Assembly: GCA_944320955.1 (NCBI GenBank)
Contig: CALUJL010000026.1
Span: 1-46,531 of the forward strand
Source: an uncultured Bacteroidaceae bacterium
GTDB lineage: Bacteria > Bacteroidota > Bacteroidia > Bacteroidales > Bacteroidaceae
Direction of reading: 5' to 3'
DNA: 46,531 bases
The translations under genes and the position numbers were made by a program. The notes beneath the pieces are model-generated. The model did no database searches and was not told the origin of the DNA. It was given only the letters and a program-made list of their open reading frames with translations. This document shows positions 15,884-24,868 of the stretch, in pieces. The number at the start of each line of letters is the position of its first letter. The first letter of the stretch is position 1.

Positions 15884-16990
15884 CTAACGCCCGTAGCCCC
15901 ACTGCTCCAGGGCAAAGCCCCAGTGCTTCTCGACCGTGGCCACCGTCTCCGGCGCATAGGCGTAGCGGTTCTTCTTGTAGCCCTTCTTCTTCCCCACGTA
16001 GGCCTCGATGGAGGCGCGGGCCTCATCGAATCCGGGAAGCGAAAGGCGGCGGTAGATGTCCTGCGTGGCGCCGAAGGGGTCTTGCTCGAAGTCTTCGAAA
16101 CGCACCTCCACCAGGTTGCCCCCGGGGATGAGCTTTTTGTCCTGCTCGTACTTGCGGTAGAGTTTGGCGTAGACGGAGAGTATGTTCTGCTGCAGTTCCT
16201 CCGGGCTGATGTCTTGGAGTTTGAGCGGAAGGATGGTGTTCGTGAAGAAATTGCGCGTCGATTCGAACACGGTGTAGGGGTTGCGCACGAGATAGACGAA
16301 CTTGGCATTCGGAAACCACTGCACCAATTGGCGCACGCGCCCCGTGTGCGGCGGGTTCTTGCTGAGGAAACGGGTGCCGCCCGTGTTCCAGAGCGCTATC
16401 TTCATGAGCTTTTCGAACGCGCGGCGGAACTCTTCCAACTCCTCTGCCCCGAGGCCCTCGAAGAGGAGGTAGCGGTCGGCATACTCCTGCATGTGGCAGG
16501 GAAGGAACCAGAAGTTGTAGTAGGCGTAAGGCATCATGTTGGCCAGCGTAAACTCTTCCTCCTGGGGCAGGTCGACGGCCAGTTCCATCCCGTCGGTAGG
16601 CCGCTTGGCGGGCATCATGCGGGACATCGCGCCCTTGAAAAAAGGCTGCCCCCACATCATGAGGTGGGGAAAGACGGTTTGGTACGTAGTGTTGTAGCCG
16701 AACTGCTTGTCGCAGGAAAATACGTTGTGGACAAACGTCGTCCCGCTGCGCCAGTGGCCGAGGATGAAGAGGGGGTCCTGCTCCTGGGGCTTGCCGGAGA
16801 GCTGCTTTCCGTAGCGGCGGTCTTGCAGCGGCTTCAGCAGGGACAGCAGGCGGCAGACGGCCTTCGTCAGAAAGTACTTGCGGCGGTAGGGCGGGTCGAC
16901 CGTGCGTCCCTCCATGATGCGGCGGAACGTCTGCCAGTCGGCGCCGACCAATGTATTGAAAGGCAAATCGCTGAATTCAAATGCTCCCAT
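15884..16990 (-). CDS. PAPS-dependent sulfotransferase
   Basis: 368 residues. The 5'-phosphosulfate loop GHWRSGTT is at 78-85, and the 3'-phosphate-binding segment FVYLVRNPYTVFES is near 231-244 (R236, S244). KNPPHTGR follows residue 210. It transfers sulfonate from PAPS to an acceptor hydroxyl. It is last in an operon that makes PAPS (cysD, cysN, cysC), imports anion (SLC13) and clears the PAP by-product (cysQ). From memory, the same layout occurs in Bacteroides thetaiotaomicron around BT0416, a steroid/cholesterol sulfotransferase. No reductive sulfate assimilation gene is in the operon, so sulfonation is the likely purpose. The acceptor here is unknown; sterols, bile acids and lipids are candidates. 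Confidence 0.88.
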   Translation of the reverse strand: MGAFEFSDLPFNTLVGADWQTFRRIMEGRTVDPPYRRKYFLTKAVCRLLSLLKPLQDRRYGKQLSGKPQEQDPLFILGHWRSGTTFVHNVFSCDKQFGYNTTYQTVFPHLMMWGQPFFKGAMSRMMPAKRPTDGMELAVDLPQEEEFTLANMMPYAYYNFWFLPCHMQEYADRYLLFEGLGAEELEEFRRAFEKLMKIALWNTGGTRFLSKNPPHTGRVRQLVQWFPNAKFVYLVRNPYTVFESTRNFFTNTILPLKLQDISPEELQQNILSVYAKLYRKYEQDKKLIPGGNLVEVRFEDFEQDPFGATQDIYRRLSLPGFDEARASIEAYVGKKKGYKKNRYAYAPETVATVEKHWGFALEQWGYGR

Positions 16991-17009
16991 ATCGTTTCGG
17001 TCTGAAGGG

Positions 17010-18548
17010 TTAACGGTCCGTATCGCCCGGGGCGGCGGGACGCAACTTGACGGGCAGGCCCTGCTGCGAAAGTTCGTCCACCACGCGCCGGACGGCCTCG
17101 CGGTGCTCCTCGCCGATGCCGAGCTTCGGCAGGTCTACGACGATCATTCCCTCCTCCACGGCTGCGGCGTCGCGCTCTTCGGCAGGGCCGATGATCATGC
17201 CCACGGCGCTGGTGTTGTTCGTCACCGGGTCTATCAGGATAAACGCCCCGGTGGCCTTGTTCTTCACGTAGGGATCGAAGAAAAGTTCGTCGGACGTCAC
17301 CATGCAGACGCGCGCCACCTGGTTGAGCGTCATCGGCACGTCTTCCCCGCGGAGCCGCCCGTTTTCCACGGAGAGGTGCTCCATGGTGTTGACGTCCACC
17401 TTGTATTCCACCTTCTGCACGCGGCTGCGGCACGTGTGCGTCGTGTGTTTCAGGAAAAAATGCTTCTCCGTGTCCATCCTCTCCTCGTCCATCCAGACCA
17501 GCATGGCCTCGAAGTGGCGGCCGATGCAGGGCAGGTTGTCGGGACGGACGAGCATTTCGCCGCGCGACACGTCGATTTCGTCTTCCAGCGTAAGAGCCAC
17601 GGACATCGGCGGGAAGGCATAGGCCCGGTCGCTGTCGTCGTAGGTGACGATGCTCTTGATGTGCGACCGCTTCCCGGAGGGCAGGGCCACCACTTCGTCG
17701 CCCTTCCTCACCACGCCCGAGGCCACTTTTCCGCCCATGCCGCGGAAGTCCATGTTGGGACGCAAGACGTATTGCACCGGGAAGCGCAGGTCGGCCAGAT
17801 TGTGGTCGTTGCCTATCTGCACGTTCTCCAGGAAGTCCAGCAGGGCGGGGCCGTCGTACCACGGCGTGCGCGGCGACTTCTCCACCACATTGTCGCCCTC
17901 CAGCGCCGAGAGTGGTATGCACTGCAGGTCGGCGATGCCCAGGGGGCGGATGAAAGCCTTGTAGTCCGCCACGATTTCATCGAAGACTTTTTGGGAAAAG
18001 TCCAGCAGGTCCATCTTGTTTACGGCCAGCACGACGTGCTTGATGCCCAGCAGGGAGACGAGATACGTATGGCGGCGCGTCTGAGTCACCACGCCCGCGC
18101 GGGCATCCACCAGTATGACGGCCAGGTTGGCCGTAGAGCCGCCGGTTATCATGTTGCGCGTATATTGCTCGTGCCCCGGCGTGTCGGCGATGATGAACTT
18201 GCGCTTGTTGGTGGAGAAGTAGCGGTAGGCCACGTCAATCGTGATGCCTTGCTCGCGCTCGGCCTTCAGCCCGTCGAGCAGGAGGGCGTAGTCTATGTGT
18301 TGCGGCCCTGCGTTTCCCATCCGTTTGCTGTCGCGTTCGAGGGCTTCGAGCTGGTCTTCGTAGATTTTCTTGCTGTCGAAGAGCAGGCGGCCTATGAGGG
18401 TCGACTTGCCGTCGTCCACGCTTCCGGCCGTCAGGAAGCGCAGGAGATCCTTTTGCTCGTCGCGCTCCAGGAATTCCTCTATCGACATTTTCCTCCCGTC
18501 CGTGCCCCCGGCGGGGAGGGCGGAAGCGGTCTTATCTGATTGTTCCAT
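17010..18548 (-). CDS. cysN: Sulfate adenylyltransferase large subunit (GTPase)
   Basis: 512 residues. GTPase motifs are GSVDDGKST (42-50), DTPGHEQY (122-129) and NKMD (177-180), followed by EF-Tu-like beta-barrel domains. With CysD it makes adenosine 5'-phosphosulfate (APS) from ATP and sulfate, driven by GTP hydrolysis. It is not fused to an APS kinase; a separate cysC lies two genes upstream. A GGAGG site precedes the ATG and the gene starts 14 bp after cysD. The first ~20 residues are a variable extension before [10 protein letters not shown]. Confidence 0.95.
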   Translation of the reverse strand: MEQSDKTASALPAGGTDGRKMSIEEFLERDEQKDLLRFLTAGSVDDGKSTLIGRLLFDSKKIYEDQLEALERDSKRMGNAGPQHIDYALLLDGLKAEREQGITIDVAYRYFSTNKRKFIIADTPGHEQYTRNMITGGSTANLAVILVDARAGVVTQTRRHTYLVSLLGIKHVVLAVNKMDLLDFSQKVFDEIVADYKAFIRPLGIADLQCIPLSALEGDNVVEKSPRTPWYDGPALLDFLENVQIGNDHNLADLRFPVQYVLRPNMDFRGMGGKVASGVVRKGDEVVALPSGKRSHIKSIVTYDDSDRAYAFPPMSVALTLEDEIDVSRGEMLVRPDNLPCIGRHFEAMLVWMDEERMDTEKHFFLKHTTHTCRSRVQKVEYKVDVNTMEHLSVENGRLRGEDVPMTLNQVARVCMVTSDELFFDPYVKNKATGAFILIDPVTNNTSAVGMIIGPAEERDAAAVEEGMIVVDLPKLGIGEEHREAVRRVVDELSQQGLPVKLRPAAPGDTDR

Positions 18549-18562
18549 GTGTTTTCCTCCGT

Positions 18563-19480
18563 TTAAAAGTAACCTTCGCGTTTCTTCTGCTCCATGCTGG
18601 CCTCCTGGTCGAAGTCGATGACGCGCGTCGTGCGCTCGCTTTTCGTCGTGACCATCATCTCCTCCACGATTTTCTCTATCGTGTCGGCCCGGCTCTCCAC
18701 GGCTCCCGTCAGCGGCCAGCAGCCCAACGTGCGGAAACGCACCATCTTCATCTCGATCTGGTCGCGGTATTTCGCCGGGAGGCGGTCGTCATCGGGCATG
18801 ATGAGCTGCCCGTTTATGTTGACCACGGGCCTCATCTTGGCAAAATAGAGGGGCACGATGGGGATTTTCTCCAGACGAATGTACTGCCAGACGTCGAGTT
18901 CCGTCCAGTTGCTCAAGGGGAAAACGCGGATGCTCTCGCCCTTTCGGATGCGGGCGTTGTAGATATCCCAAAGTTCGGGGCGCTGGTTCTTCGGATCCCA
19001 CTGGTGAAATTCATTCCGGAACGAGAAAATCCGCTCCTTCGCCCTCGATTTCTCCTCATCCCTTCGTGCTCCGCCAAAAGCAGCGTCGAATTTGTACTTG
19101 TCCAGCGCATGAAGCAGCGCCTGGGTCTTCATCAAATCGGTATGCACCTTGCTCCCGTGGGTAAACGGGCCGACTCCGGCGCGAAAGGCCTCCATGTTGC
19201 TCTCGACGATGAGGTTCCAGCCGTACTTTTTGGCATAGCTGTCGCGGAATTCTATCATCTCTTTGAACTTCCACTTCGAGTCGATGTGCATCAAGGGGAA
19301 GGGCACTTTTCCGGGGAAGAAGGCCTTCTCTGCCAGGCGCACCATGACGGAGGAGTCTTTCCCTATACTGTAGAGCATGACCGGGTTTTCAAACTCGGCC
19401 GCCACCTCGCGGATTATGTGGATGGACTCGGCCTCGAGTTCCTTCAGGTGGCTCAGTTTATATTCTTCTTGCATAAGCAT
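18563..19480 (-). CDS. cysD: Sulfate adenylyltransferase small subunit
   Basis: 305 residues with the PP-loop SIGKDSS at 38-44, the CysD hallmark, and the conserved end [20 protein letters not shown]. CysD binds ATP and sulfate and forms APS in complex with CysN. The start is the ATG at 19480 or the one two codons later. It is transcribed 12 bp after cysC in the same operon. Confidence 0.95.
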   Translation of the reverse strand: MLMQEEYKLSHLKELEAESIHIIREVAAEFENPVMLYSIGKDSSVMVRLAEKAFFPGKVPFPLMHIDSKWKFKEMIEFRDSYAKKYGWNLIVESNMEAFRAGVGPFTHGSKVHTDLMKTQALLHALDKYKFDAAFGGARRDEEKSRAKERIFSFRNEFHQWDPKNQRPELWDIYNARIRKGESIRVFPLSNWTELDVWQYIRLEKIPIVPLYFAKMRPVVNINGQLIMPDDDRLPAKYRDQIEMKMVRFRTLGCWPLTGAVESRADTIEKIVEEMMVTTKSERTTRVIDFDQEASMEQKKREGYF

Positions 19481-19492
19481 TGGTTTGTTTCG

Positions 19493-20089
19493 TTAGAGGG
19501 TTACGCGCGGGAGCACCGCCCGGAGGAGCATCCCCACGGCGCTCTCCACGGAGAGCGCTGCCGTATCGAGCGAGAGGGCCGGGGCTTCCGGCTCCTCGAA
19601 GGGGGCTGAGATGCCGGTGAAGTCGGCGATTTCCCCGCGGCGCGCCTTGGCATAGAGTCCTTTCACGTCGCGCCGTTCGCACTCGGCCAGCGGCGTGCTG
19701 ACGTAGACCTCCAGGAAATCGGCTGGACCCACGATGGCGCGCGCCATTTCGCGCAGCTCGCGCGTCGGGCTGATGAAGGCGGAGAGCGTAATGACGCCCG
19801 TATCGACGAACAAGCGGCCCACTTCGGCTATGCGGCGTATGTTCTCCACACGGTCGGCGGGGGAGAATCCCAGATTCTTGTTGATGCCCGTGCGGATATT
19901 GTCGCCGTCGAGGATGCGGCAGAGCAAGCCCCGCTCCTGCAAGGCCCGCTCCAGTGCCACGGCGAGCGTGCTCTTTCCCGAGCCGCTCAGGCCGGTGAAC
20001 CAGATCATCAGCCCCCGCTGCCCGAGCAGCTGCTCCTTGTCGGAGCGGGTGGCCATGCGGTCGAATATCGGATAGATGTGTTTTTCCAT
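19493..20089 (-). CDS. cysC: Adenylyl-sulfate kinase (APS kinase)
   Basis: 198 residues from ATG 20089 (an ATG two codons upstream, at 20095, is also possible). The Walker A motif GLSGSGKST is at 33-41, followed by DGDNIRTGINKNLGFS and the P-loop kinase motif DRVENIRRIAEVG. It phosphorylates APS to PAPS, the sulfonate donor. A much longer open frame runs upstream through the transporter gene in another frame and is a shadow. The spacing to cysD is 12 bp. Confidence 0.94.
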   Translation of the reverse strand: MEKHIYPIFDRMATRSDKEQLLGQRGLMIWFTGLSGSGKSTLAVALERALQERGLLCRILDGDNIRTGINKNLGFSPADRVENIRRIAEVGRLFVDTGVITLSAFISPTRELREMARAIVGPADFLEVYVSTPLAECERRDVKGLYAKARRGEIADFTGISAPFEEPEAPALSLDTAALSVESAVGMLLRAVLPRVTL

Positions 20090-20130
20090 AATCATATAGT
20101 TCTTTTCGGTTGCAGCGCTGCCCCGCCTGC

Positions 20131-21687
20131 CTACATCTCGAAGGGCCAGATCTGCGGAATCAGCAGGATGGAGACGAGGGCCACCAGCAGATTCAGCGGA
20201 AGGCCCACGCGCACGAAGTCGGTGAAGCGGTAGTTGCCGATGCCCTGCACGATGAGATTGGTCTGATAGCCTATGGGCGAGGAGAAACAGGCGGAGGAAG
20301 CGACGCAAACGAGGATGAAAAACGGCATCGGGTCTACGCCCAGCTGATTGGCGATGGAGAGCGCCAGCGGAAAGGCGAGGGCCGCGGCCGCGTTGTTGGT
20401 GATGAGTTCGGTGATGACGTTGGTGATGATGTACAAGACGGCCAGCAGGACGTAGGGCCCGTGGCTGTGGCAGAGGCCGATGATGAAGTCGGCTATCCAG
20501 TCGGCCATGCCCGAATTGGTCATCGCCTTGCTGATGGCAAAGGCGCAGGCTATGGTGATGAGGATGTCCCAGGAGATGAATTTCGTGTACTTGCGCGGCG
20601 GGAAGCAGCGGGTCCAGGCCATGACGACCACCGTCACCGCGGCAAAGAAGAACATGTCCAGCCTGACTGCGGGAAAAGCCTCCCGGGTCCAGGGCAGTTC
20701 GCCTATCGTCGCGCCGGCTATCATCAGCACGAGCAGGACCAGGACGAAAATCCTTTTCTTCCGGTCCTGCTTGGGAAGCGGATCGCGCCCGTTGGCAATC
20801 ATCAGGAAGACGGAAGACTCGCCCCAGGTTTTCACAAACGAATCGTCGGCCATCACTACCACCGTGTCGCCCTCGAAGAGGCGGACATCGGAGAGATCGC
20901 CGGAGATGACCTGCCCTCCCCGCTTCACTTCGCGCACGTCGGCGCCGTAGTGGCGGCGGAAGTCGAAATCGCGCAGCCGCTTGTTGATGCCCGGGAAGCG
21001 CGCGCCTATGACTACTTCCACCCGGTGCAGGCTCTCGTCCTGCTCGGCCTCTTCGTCGGCCGGCTCCAGGTCCTGCCGCTCGTCGGGAAGGAGGCGCTTG
21101 GAGACCAGGAACAGGTAGAGGATGCCGACCACGGTGAGGGGCAGGCCGACCCAAGTGAGCTCGAACATGCCCAATCCCTCGTAGCCGGCTTCGATCATCA
21201 TGCCGTGCACCACGAGGTTGGTGGAAGTGCCGATGAGCGTACACATGCCGCCCAGGATCGTGACATACGAGAGGGGAATCAGGAACTTCGTGGCCGGAAG
21301 GCCCGCCGACTTGGCCCAACGCTTGATGATGGGGGCGAAAATGACGACGACCGGCGTATTGTTCAGAAAAGAGGAGATGAAGGCTATGACCGGCAGCATG
21401 CGCGACTGCGCCCGGAGCACGGTAGACTTGCCGGCAGGCAGTATCCGGCGGATAATGGGCGCCAGGCAGCCCGACTGGCGCACGCCCTCGCTTACGAGGA
21501 AGAGCAGGGCCACGGTGATCATGCCCTTGTTGCTGAATCCTTCGAGCAGCTCCCGCGGCGAGATGATGCCGCAGCAGAGGAAGAAGACCGCCACGGAGAA
21601 GAGTATCATCCCCGGCCGCATCCGGTCGCGCACCAGAGCGTAAAGCATCCACGCGAGGGCAAGAAGTACGATTATTATCTGGGTCAT
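20131..21687 (-). CDS. SLC13/DASS-family sodium:anion transporter with TrkA-C domains
   Basis: 518 residues. About 11-12 hydrophobic segments lie in two halves, with the second half ending YIITNVITELITNNAAAALAFPLAL and CFSSPIGYQTNLIVQGIGNYRF (SNT-type substrate motifs). A hydrophilic central region of about 90 residues (near 210-300) looks like paired TrkA-C (RCK-C) domains. Inside a PAPS operon the likely substrate is sulfate, imported across the inner membrane with sodium. It starts 9 bp after cysQ. Substrate is inferred from context only. Confidence 0.88.
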   Translation of the reverse strand: MTQIIIVLLALAWMLYALVRDRMRPGMILFSVAVFFLCCGIISPRELLEGFSNKGMITVALLFLVSEGVRQSGCLAPIIRRILPAGKSTVLRAQSRMLPVIAFISSFLNNTPVVVIFAPIIKRWAKSAGLPATKFLIPLSYVTILGGMCTLIGTSTNLVVHGMMIEAGYEGLGMFELTWVGLPLTVVGILYLFLVSKRLLPDERQDLEPADEEAEQDESLHRVEVVIGARFPGINKRLRDFDFRRHYGADVREVKRGGQVISGDLSDVRLFEGDTVVVMADDSFVKTWGESSVFLMIANGRDPLPKQDRKKRIFVLVLLVLMIAGATIGELPWTREAFPAVRLDMFFFAAVTVVVMAWTRCFPPRKYTKFISWDILITIACAFAISKAMTNSGMADWIADFIIGLCHSHGPYVLLAVLYIITNVITELITNNAAAALAFPLALSIANQLGVDPMPFFILVCVASSACFSSPIGYQTNLIVQGIGNYRFTDFVRVGLPLNLLVALVSILLIPQIWPFEM

Positions 21688-21696
21688 CTCTTTTCG

Positions 21697-22515
21697 CTAA
21701 CGGGCTATGAAGTAGGGATTCAGCAAATCTTCCTTATTATAACGCAGGGGTAGCTCCCGGCCGGCCTGCCACACCTCGCGCCCGGCGGCACGCACCACGG
21801 CGTGCCCCGCAGCCGTGTCCCACTCCATCGTGGGGCCGAAGCGGGGATAGGCATCGGCCGTCCCTTCGGCCACGAGGCAGAGCTTCAGCGAACTGCCCAC
21901 GGAGACCGTCCGTACCGCCCCGTGCCCGCGCCGGAGGGACTCGATGCAGGCCTCCGTCTCCGCTGACATGTGGGAGCGGGAAGCCACGACCACGAACTCC
22001 GCCCCCGGCTCTTTCCGTACGCAGGGCAACGCATCGGCCCGGGCCGCATAGGCGGCAAACGGGGCATCCTCCGGCGGCAGCGCGAACGAGGCCGAGCGCC
22101 AGGCCCCCAGCCCGCAGGCGCCGAAGTAGAGCAGCCCCCGCGCCGGGGCATAGACGACGCCCGCCTCGGGGAGGCCGTCGCGCACGTAGGCTATGTTGAC
22201 GGTAAACTCCCCGTTGCGCTTGACGAACTCTTTTGTCCCGTCGAGCGGGTCCACGAGCCAAAACTCCCGCCAGTCCCGCCGCTCGGCGTAGGGGATATCC
22301 CTCCCCTCCTCGCTCAGGAGCGGAAGCGCGGTGCCCAGGGACTCCGCGATGGCCGCATGGGCGGCGCGGTCGGCACGCGTCAGCGGCGAACCGTCGGCCT
22401 TGATCTGCGTCTCGAAACCGGCGTCCGGCCCGTCGTAGACCTGCATGATTTCCGCCCCGGCCTGCCACGCCGCGCGGATGGCACGGCACACTATATCTTC
22501 GTACATAGGCTGCAT
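21697..22515 (-). CDS. cysQ: 3'(2'),5'-bisphosphate nucleotidase CysQ
   Basis: 272 residues of the inositol-monophosphatase superfamily. Metal-binding motifs are LLSEEG near 73-78, DPLDGTKEF near 89-97 and WDTAAGHA near 226-233. CysQ hydrolyses PAP, the inhibitory by-product of PAPS use, to AMP. It is first in the PAPS operon. A weak -7 element (CATTTTTG on the minus strand, plus 22522-22529) lies just upstream of the start. Confidence 0.93.
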   Translation of the reverse strand: MQPMYEDIVCRAIRAAWQAGAEIMQVYDGPDAGFETQIKADGSPLTRADRAAHAAIAESLGTALPLLSEEGRDIPYAERRDWREFWLVDPLDGTKEFVKRNGEFTVNIAYVRDGLPEAGVVYAPARGLLYFGACGLGAWRSASFALPPEDAPFAAYAARADALPCVRKEPGAEFVVVASRSHMSAETEACIESLRRGHGAVRTVSVGSSLKLCLVAEGTADAYPRFGPTMEWDTAAGHAVVRAAGREVWQAGRELPLRYNKEDLLNPYFIAR

Positions 22516-22656
22516 TTTCAGGCAAAAATGCGATTTTCCCGGAAAACTCGAATAGCCTTATTCCGCCTTTTTATGGCCTATTGCCGAAATCCGGGTACTT
22601 TTTTAACAAAAAAGTGCGCCCCTTGCGGGCAAAACCGCCGGCAAAGGCGGACACCC

Positions 22657-22766
22657 GCGGCGGGGAGAGCAAAAAAAAGTGCTGCCGCCGTTTGCAAACC
22701 GCGGCAGCACTTTTTACGGAAAGCGGCTGGAATTTTTCCAGAAAGCGGCAGCACTTTTCCCGAAAA
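22657..22766. repeat. 22-bp-period tandem array, locus 4
   Basis: Five in-phase units at 22657, 22679, 22701, 22723 and 22745. The units at 22679 and 22701 are in opposite orientation and form the rfbC terminator. GCGGCAGCAC followed by TTTTCCCGAAAA is at 22745-22766. The array occupies much of the 22516-22799 gap; no gene is seen there. Confidence 0.8.
22671..22715 (-). terminator. Intrinsic terminator at the end of the exopolysaccharide genes
   Basis: AAAAAGTGCTGCCGC (22674-22688) pairs perfectly with GCGGCAGCACTTTTT (22701-22715) around a 12-nt loop. The minus strand then reads T8. It is formed from two opposed 22-bp repeat units. Confidence 0.85.
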
Positions 22767-22799
22767 GCGCAAGGGGAGAAGGGCACGCCCGGGAGGGGA

Positions 22800-23348
22800 T
22801 TATTCGAAATAGTCGGCCTCGGCAAACGCCTTCCCGTTGGTGTCCTTCGGCGAGAGGAGCAGCTGCTGGGGCGCCAGGGGCCAGTCTATGCCGAGCGTGG
22901 CATCGTTATAGACGATGGAGGCTTCGGCCTGCGGGGCATAGACGTTGTCCACTTTGTAAGTGAAGATGGCCTCCTCGCTCAGGACCACGAAGCCGTGGGC
23001 AAATCCGCGGGGGATGAAAAACTGGCGCTTGTTGTCTTCGCTCAGCTCCACGCTGACGTAGCGGCCAAAGGTGGGCGAGGACTTGCGCAAGTCGACCGCC
23101 ACGTCGAGGACTTTCCCCTTGATGACGCGCACGAGCTTGGCCTGGCTGTACTCGCCTTTCTGGTAGTGGAGCCCGCGCAAGACGCCGAACGAGGACTTCG
23201 ACTCGTTGTCCTGCACGAAGTCGACCTTGCCGATGTTTTCCTCAAACTCGGCCTTCTTGAACGACTCCATGAAGTAGCCGCGCGGATCGGTGAAGACCTT
23301 CGGCTCGATGATCCACACGCCGTCGATCTCTGTCTGAATGTAATTCAT
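22800..23348 (-). CDS. rfbC: dTDP-4-dehydrorhamnose 3,5-epimerase
   Basis: 182 residues, the normal length. RmlC motifs include DPRGYFMESF, FVQDNESKSSFGVLRGLHYQ (catalytic His in GLHYQ) and FIPRGFAHGFVVLSEEA. It epimerises dTDP-4-keto-6-deoxyglucose at C3 and C5 in dTDP-L-rhamnose synthesis. It is last in the exopolysaccharide gene run, 34 bp after the Wzi-like gene. The other rml genes are not in the window. Confidence 0.94.
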   Translation of the reverse strand: MNYIQTEIDGVWIIEPKVFTDPRGYFMESFKKAEFEENIGKVDFVQDNESKSSFGVLRGLHYQKGEYSQAKLVRVIKGKVLDVAVDLRKSSPTFGRYVSVELSEDNKRQFFIPRGFAHGFVVLSEEAIFTYKVDNVYAPQAEASIVYNDATLGIDWPLAPQQLLLSPKDTNGKAFAEADYFE

Positions 23349-23382
23349 GATGGTTCTCCTTATGTTTTTTGTTAAGACTGCT

Positions 23383-24858
23383 CTAAAAGTTCTTGCGCAC
23401 CTTCAGCTGCCAGCCGAAGCTGTCGCCGTAGATGTCGCCCGAGTCGAAGGAAAGGGAGGAAACGATGCGCAGCCCCTCCCAGAAAGCGGGCTCGTATTGC
23501 GCCTCGAGGAAGCCCGACACATTGTCGAGCGGCTCCAGGATGGGCGCCAGCGGCGTGCCCCACGTGCGGCTCACCGTGCACTTCAGCCGGTAGCCCCAGC
23601 GCGGGGCGATCGACCCGTGGAGGCCCAGGTGGAAAGCGCGGACGCGGTTGTAGGGGAAGCCCATGTATCCCTTGCCCCAGGGGCTCTGCACGATGCGGTC
23701 GAGGAAGTAGGCTGGCGAAGCGATGAGGGGGTTTCCCATGGCCTGCCCCCAGTGGGTCCAGCCTTGGTAGAGGTAATTGTTGTAATAGTCGTCGGCCCCG
23801 CCCGTTTTCTCGCCCGTGTCGGCGTCCGAGCCGTGCAACGGGCCGCTCTGGTGCGTAGTCTGATAGTACTCAAGCACTGCGCCCCGGAGCCAGCTGCGCG
23901 GGTTGGAAGAGGCATACTCCAGGCCCCAGAGGCCGTCGAAGCCGTTGAGTTTTCCCATTCCCGAGAAGTCGTCGAAGTAATTCTCCAGATAGAGGGACAG
24001 GCGGTAGCCCTTGGTTTTGTACATCAGGCGCAGGAATTCGGAGCCCATGAAGTTCCCCTCGCGGGCTATGCGCTCGCCCTCGAGCCCGCCGCCGCCCTCG
24101 CCCTTGCCGGGGATGAAGGCTTTCCAATAATTTTTCAAGCCGTTGCCCAGGTCGATGCCGTCGGGAAACCACTCCTGGTTGGGGTGGTTCTGGATATAAC
24201 CGCCGAACTGGTTGTCCAGACGGTAGGCGGCATCGAACTGCCATGCCCCGCCGGGGCGGCCGAAGCGGAAGTCGACCTCCTTGTGGTGGTACTTGATTTT
24301 CTCCGTGTACCAGCGGATTCCTTCCGATGCGTCGCGCAAGTAGCGCGAATCGGTCCACCATCCGTAGGCCACCTCGCCGCGGATGAAAAACCAGGAAGAG
24401 CGGAAGACGGGGATATAGTCGAATATCCCGGCCCGCACCTGCGGTATCGGCCGCGCGTTGCCGCTCCAGACAAGCCCGCCGGTGCTCAATTCGGAGTTGA
24501 GGAAGGGGCTCGCCTGCTCCTTGCTGCCCACGGAGAGGTCGAAACAGCGCCACGCCAGGTCGGCATAGGCCTGCTGTACGACGAAAGCGGCGTCCATCCC
24601 CACGCCCGCGGCCAGGTCGATGCCGGCGCCCCAGCTCCAGTGGGCTCCGAGCGTGTCGCGGTAAGTGACCCCGCCCCGCACATATCCGTAGTTGTCCAGC
24701 GACGAGAGGCCGTGTTGCAGGGCGTTTTGCCACAGCGGGGTGTGGTCGCCCGAGTGGAGCGCCGTGCCGATTTCGGCAAATTCGTGCAGCCCCTTCGGCT
24801 GCGCGCCCAAGGCCGCCGGCAGGAAGGCCAAGAGGAAAAGTCGGAAGATTCTGCCCAT
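23383..24858 (-). CDS. Wzi-like capsule assembly outer-membrane protein
   Basis: 491 residues from ATG 24858, which gives a signal peptide (MGRIFRLFLLAFLPAALGAQ) and no overlap with the gene before. The rest is an all-beta sequence with frequent WxxG and aromatic strand ends, closing in LKVRKNF as outer-membrane barrels do. It matches the capsule assembly Wzi family, which anchors or organises surface polysaccharide at the outer membrane. It follows the initiating sugar transferase by 10 bp. Confidence 0.85.
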   Translation of the reverse strand: MGRIFRLFLLAFLPAALGAQPKGLHEFAEIGTALHSGDHTPLWQNALQHGLSSLDNYGYVRGGVTYRDTLGAHWSWGAGIDLAAGVGMDAAFVVQQAYADLAWRCFDLSVGSKEQASPFLNSELSTGGLVWSGNARPIPQVRAGIFDYIPVFRSSWFFIRGEVAYGWWTDSRYLRDASEGIRWYTEKIKYHHKEVDFRFGRPGGAWQFDAAYRLDNQFGGYIQNHPNQEWFPDGIDLGNGLKNYWKAFIPGKGEGGGGLEGERIAREGNFMGSEFLRLMYKTKGYRLSLYLENYFDDFSGMGKLNGFDGLWGLEYASSNPRSWLRGAVLEYYQTTHQSGPLHGSDADTGEKTGGADDYYNNYLYQGWTHWGQAMGNPLIASPAYFLDRIVQSPWGKGYMGFPYNRVRAFHLGLHGSIAPRWGYRLKCTVSRTWGTPLAPILEPLDNVSGFLEAQYEPAFWEGLRIVSSLSFDSGDIYGDSFGWQLKVRKNF

Positions 24859-24868
24859 AAGAGTCCGG

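Noticed and set aside
15866-15887. Hairpin at the sulfotransferase stop codon as a terminator
   Set aside because: The stem is short with a 2-nt loop and no T run; the evidence is too weak to list.
19493-21652. 719-residue frame joining a long upstream stretch to cysC, suggesting a fusion
   Set aside because: Only the last ~198 residues are APS kinase. The upstream part is out of frame with the SLC13 transporter gene that occupies the same DNA.
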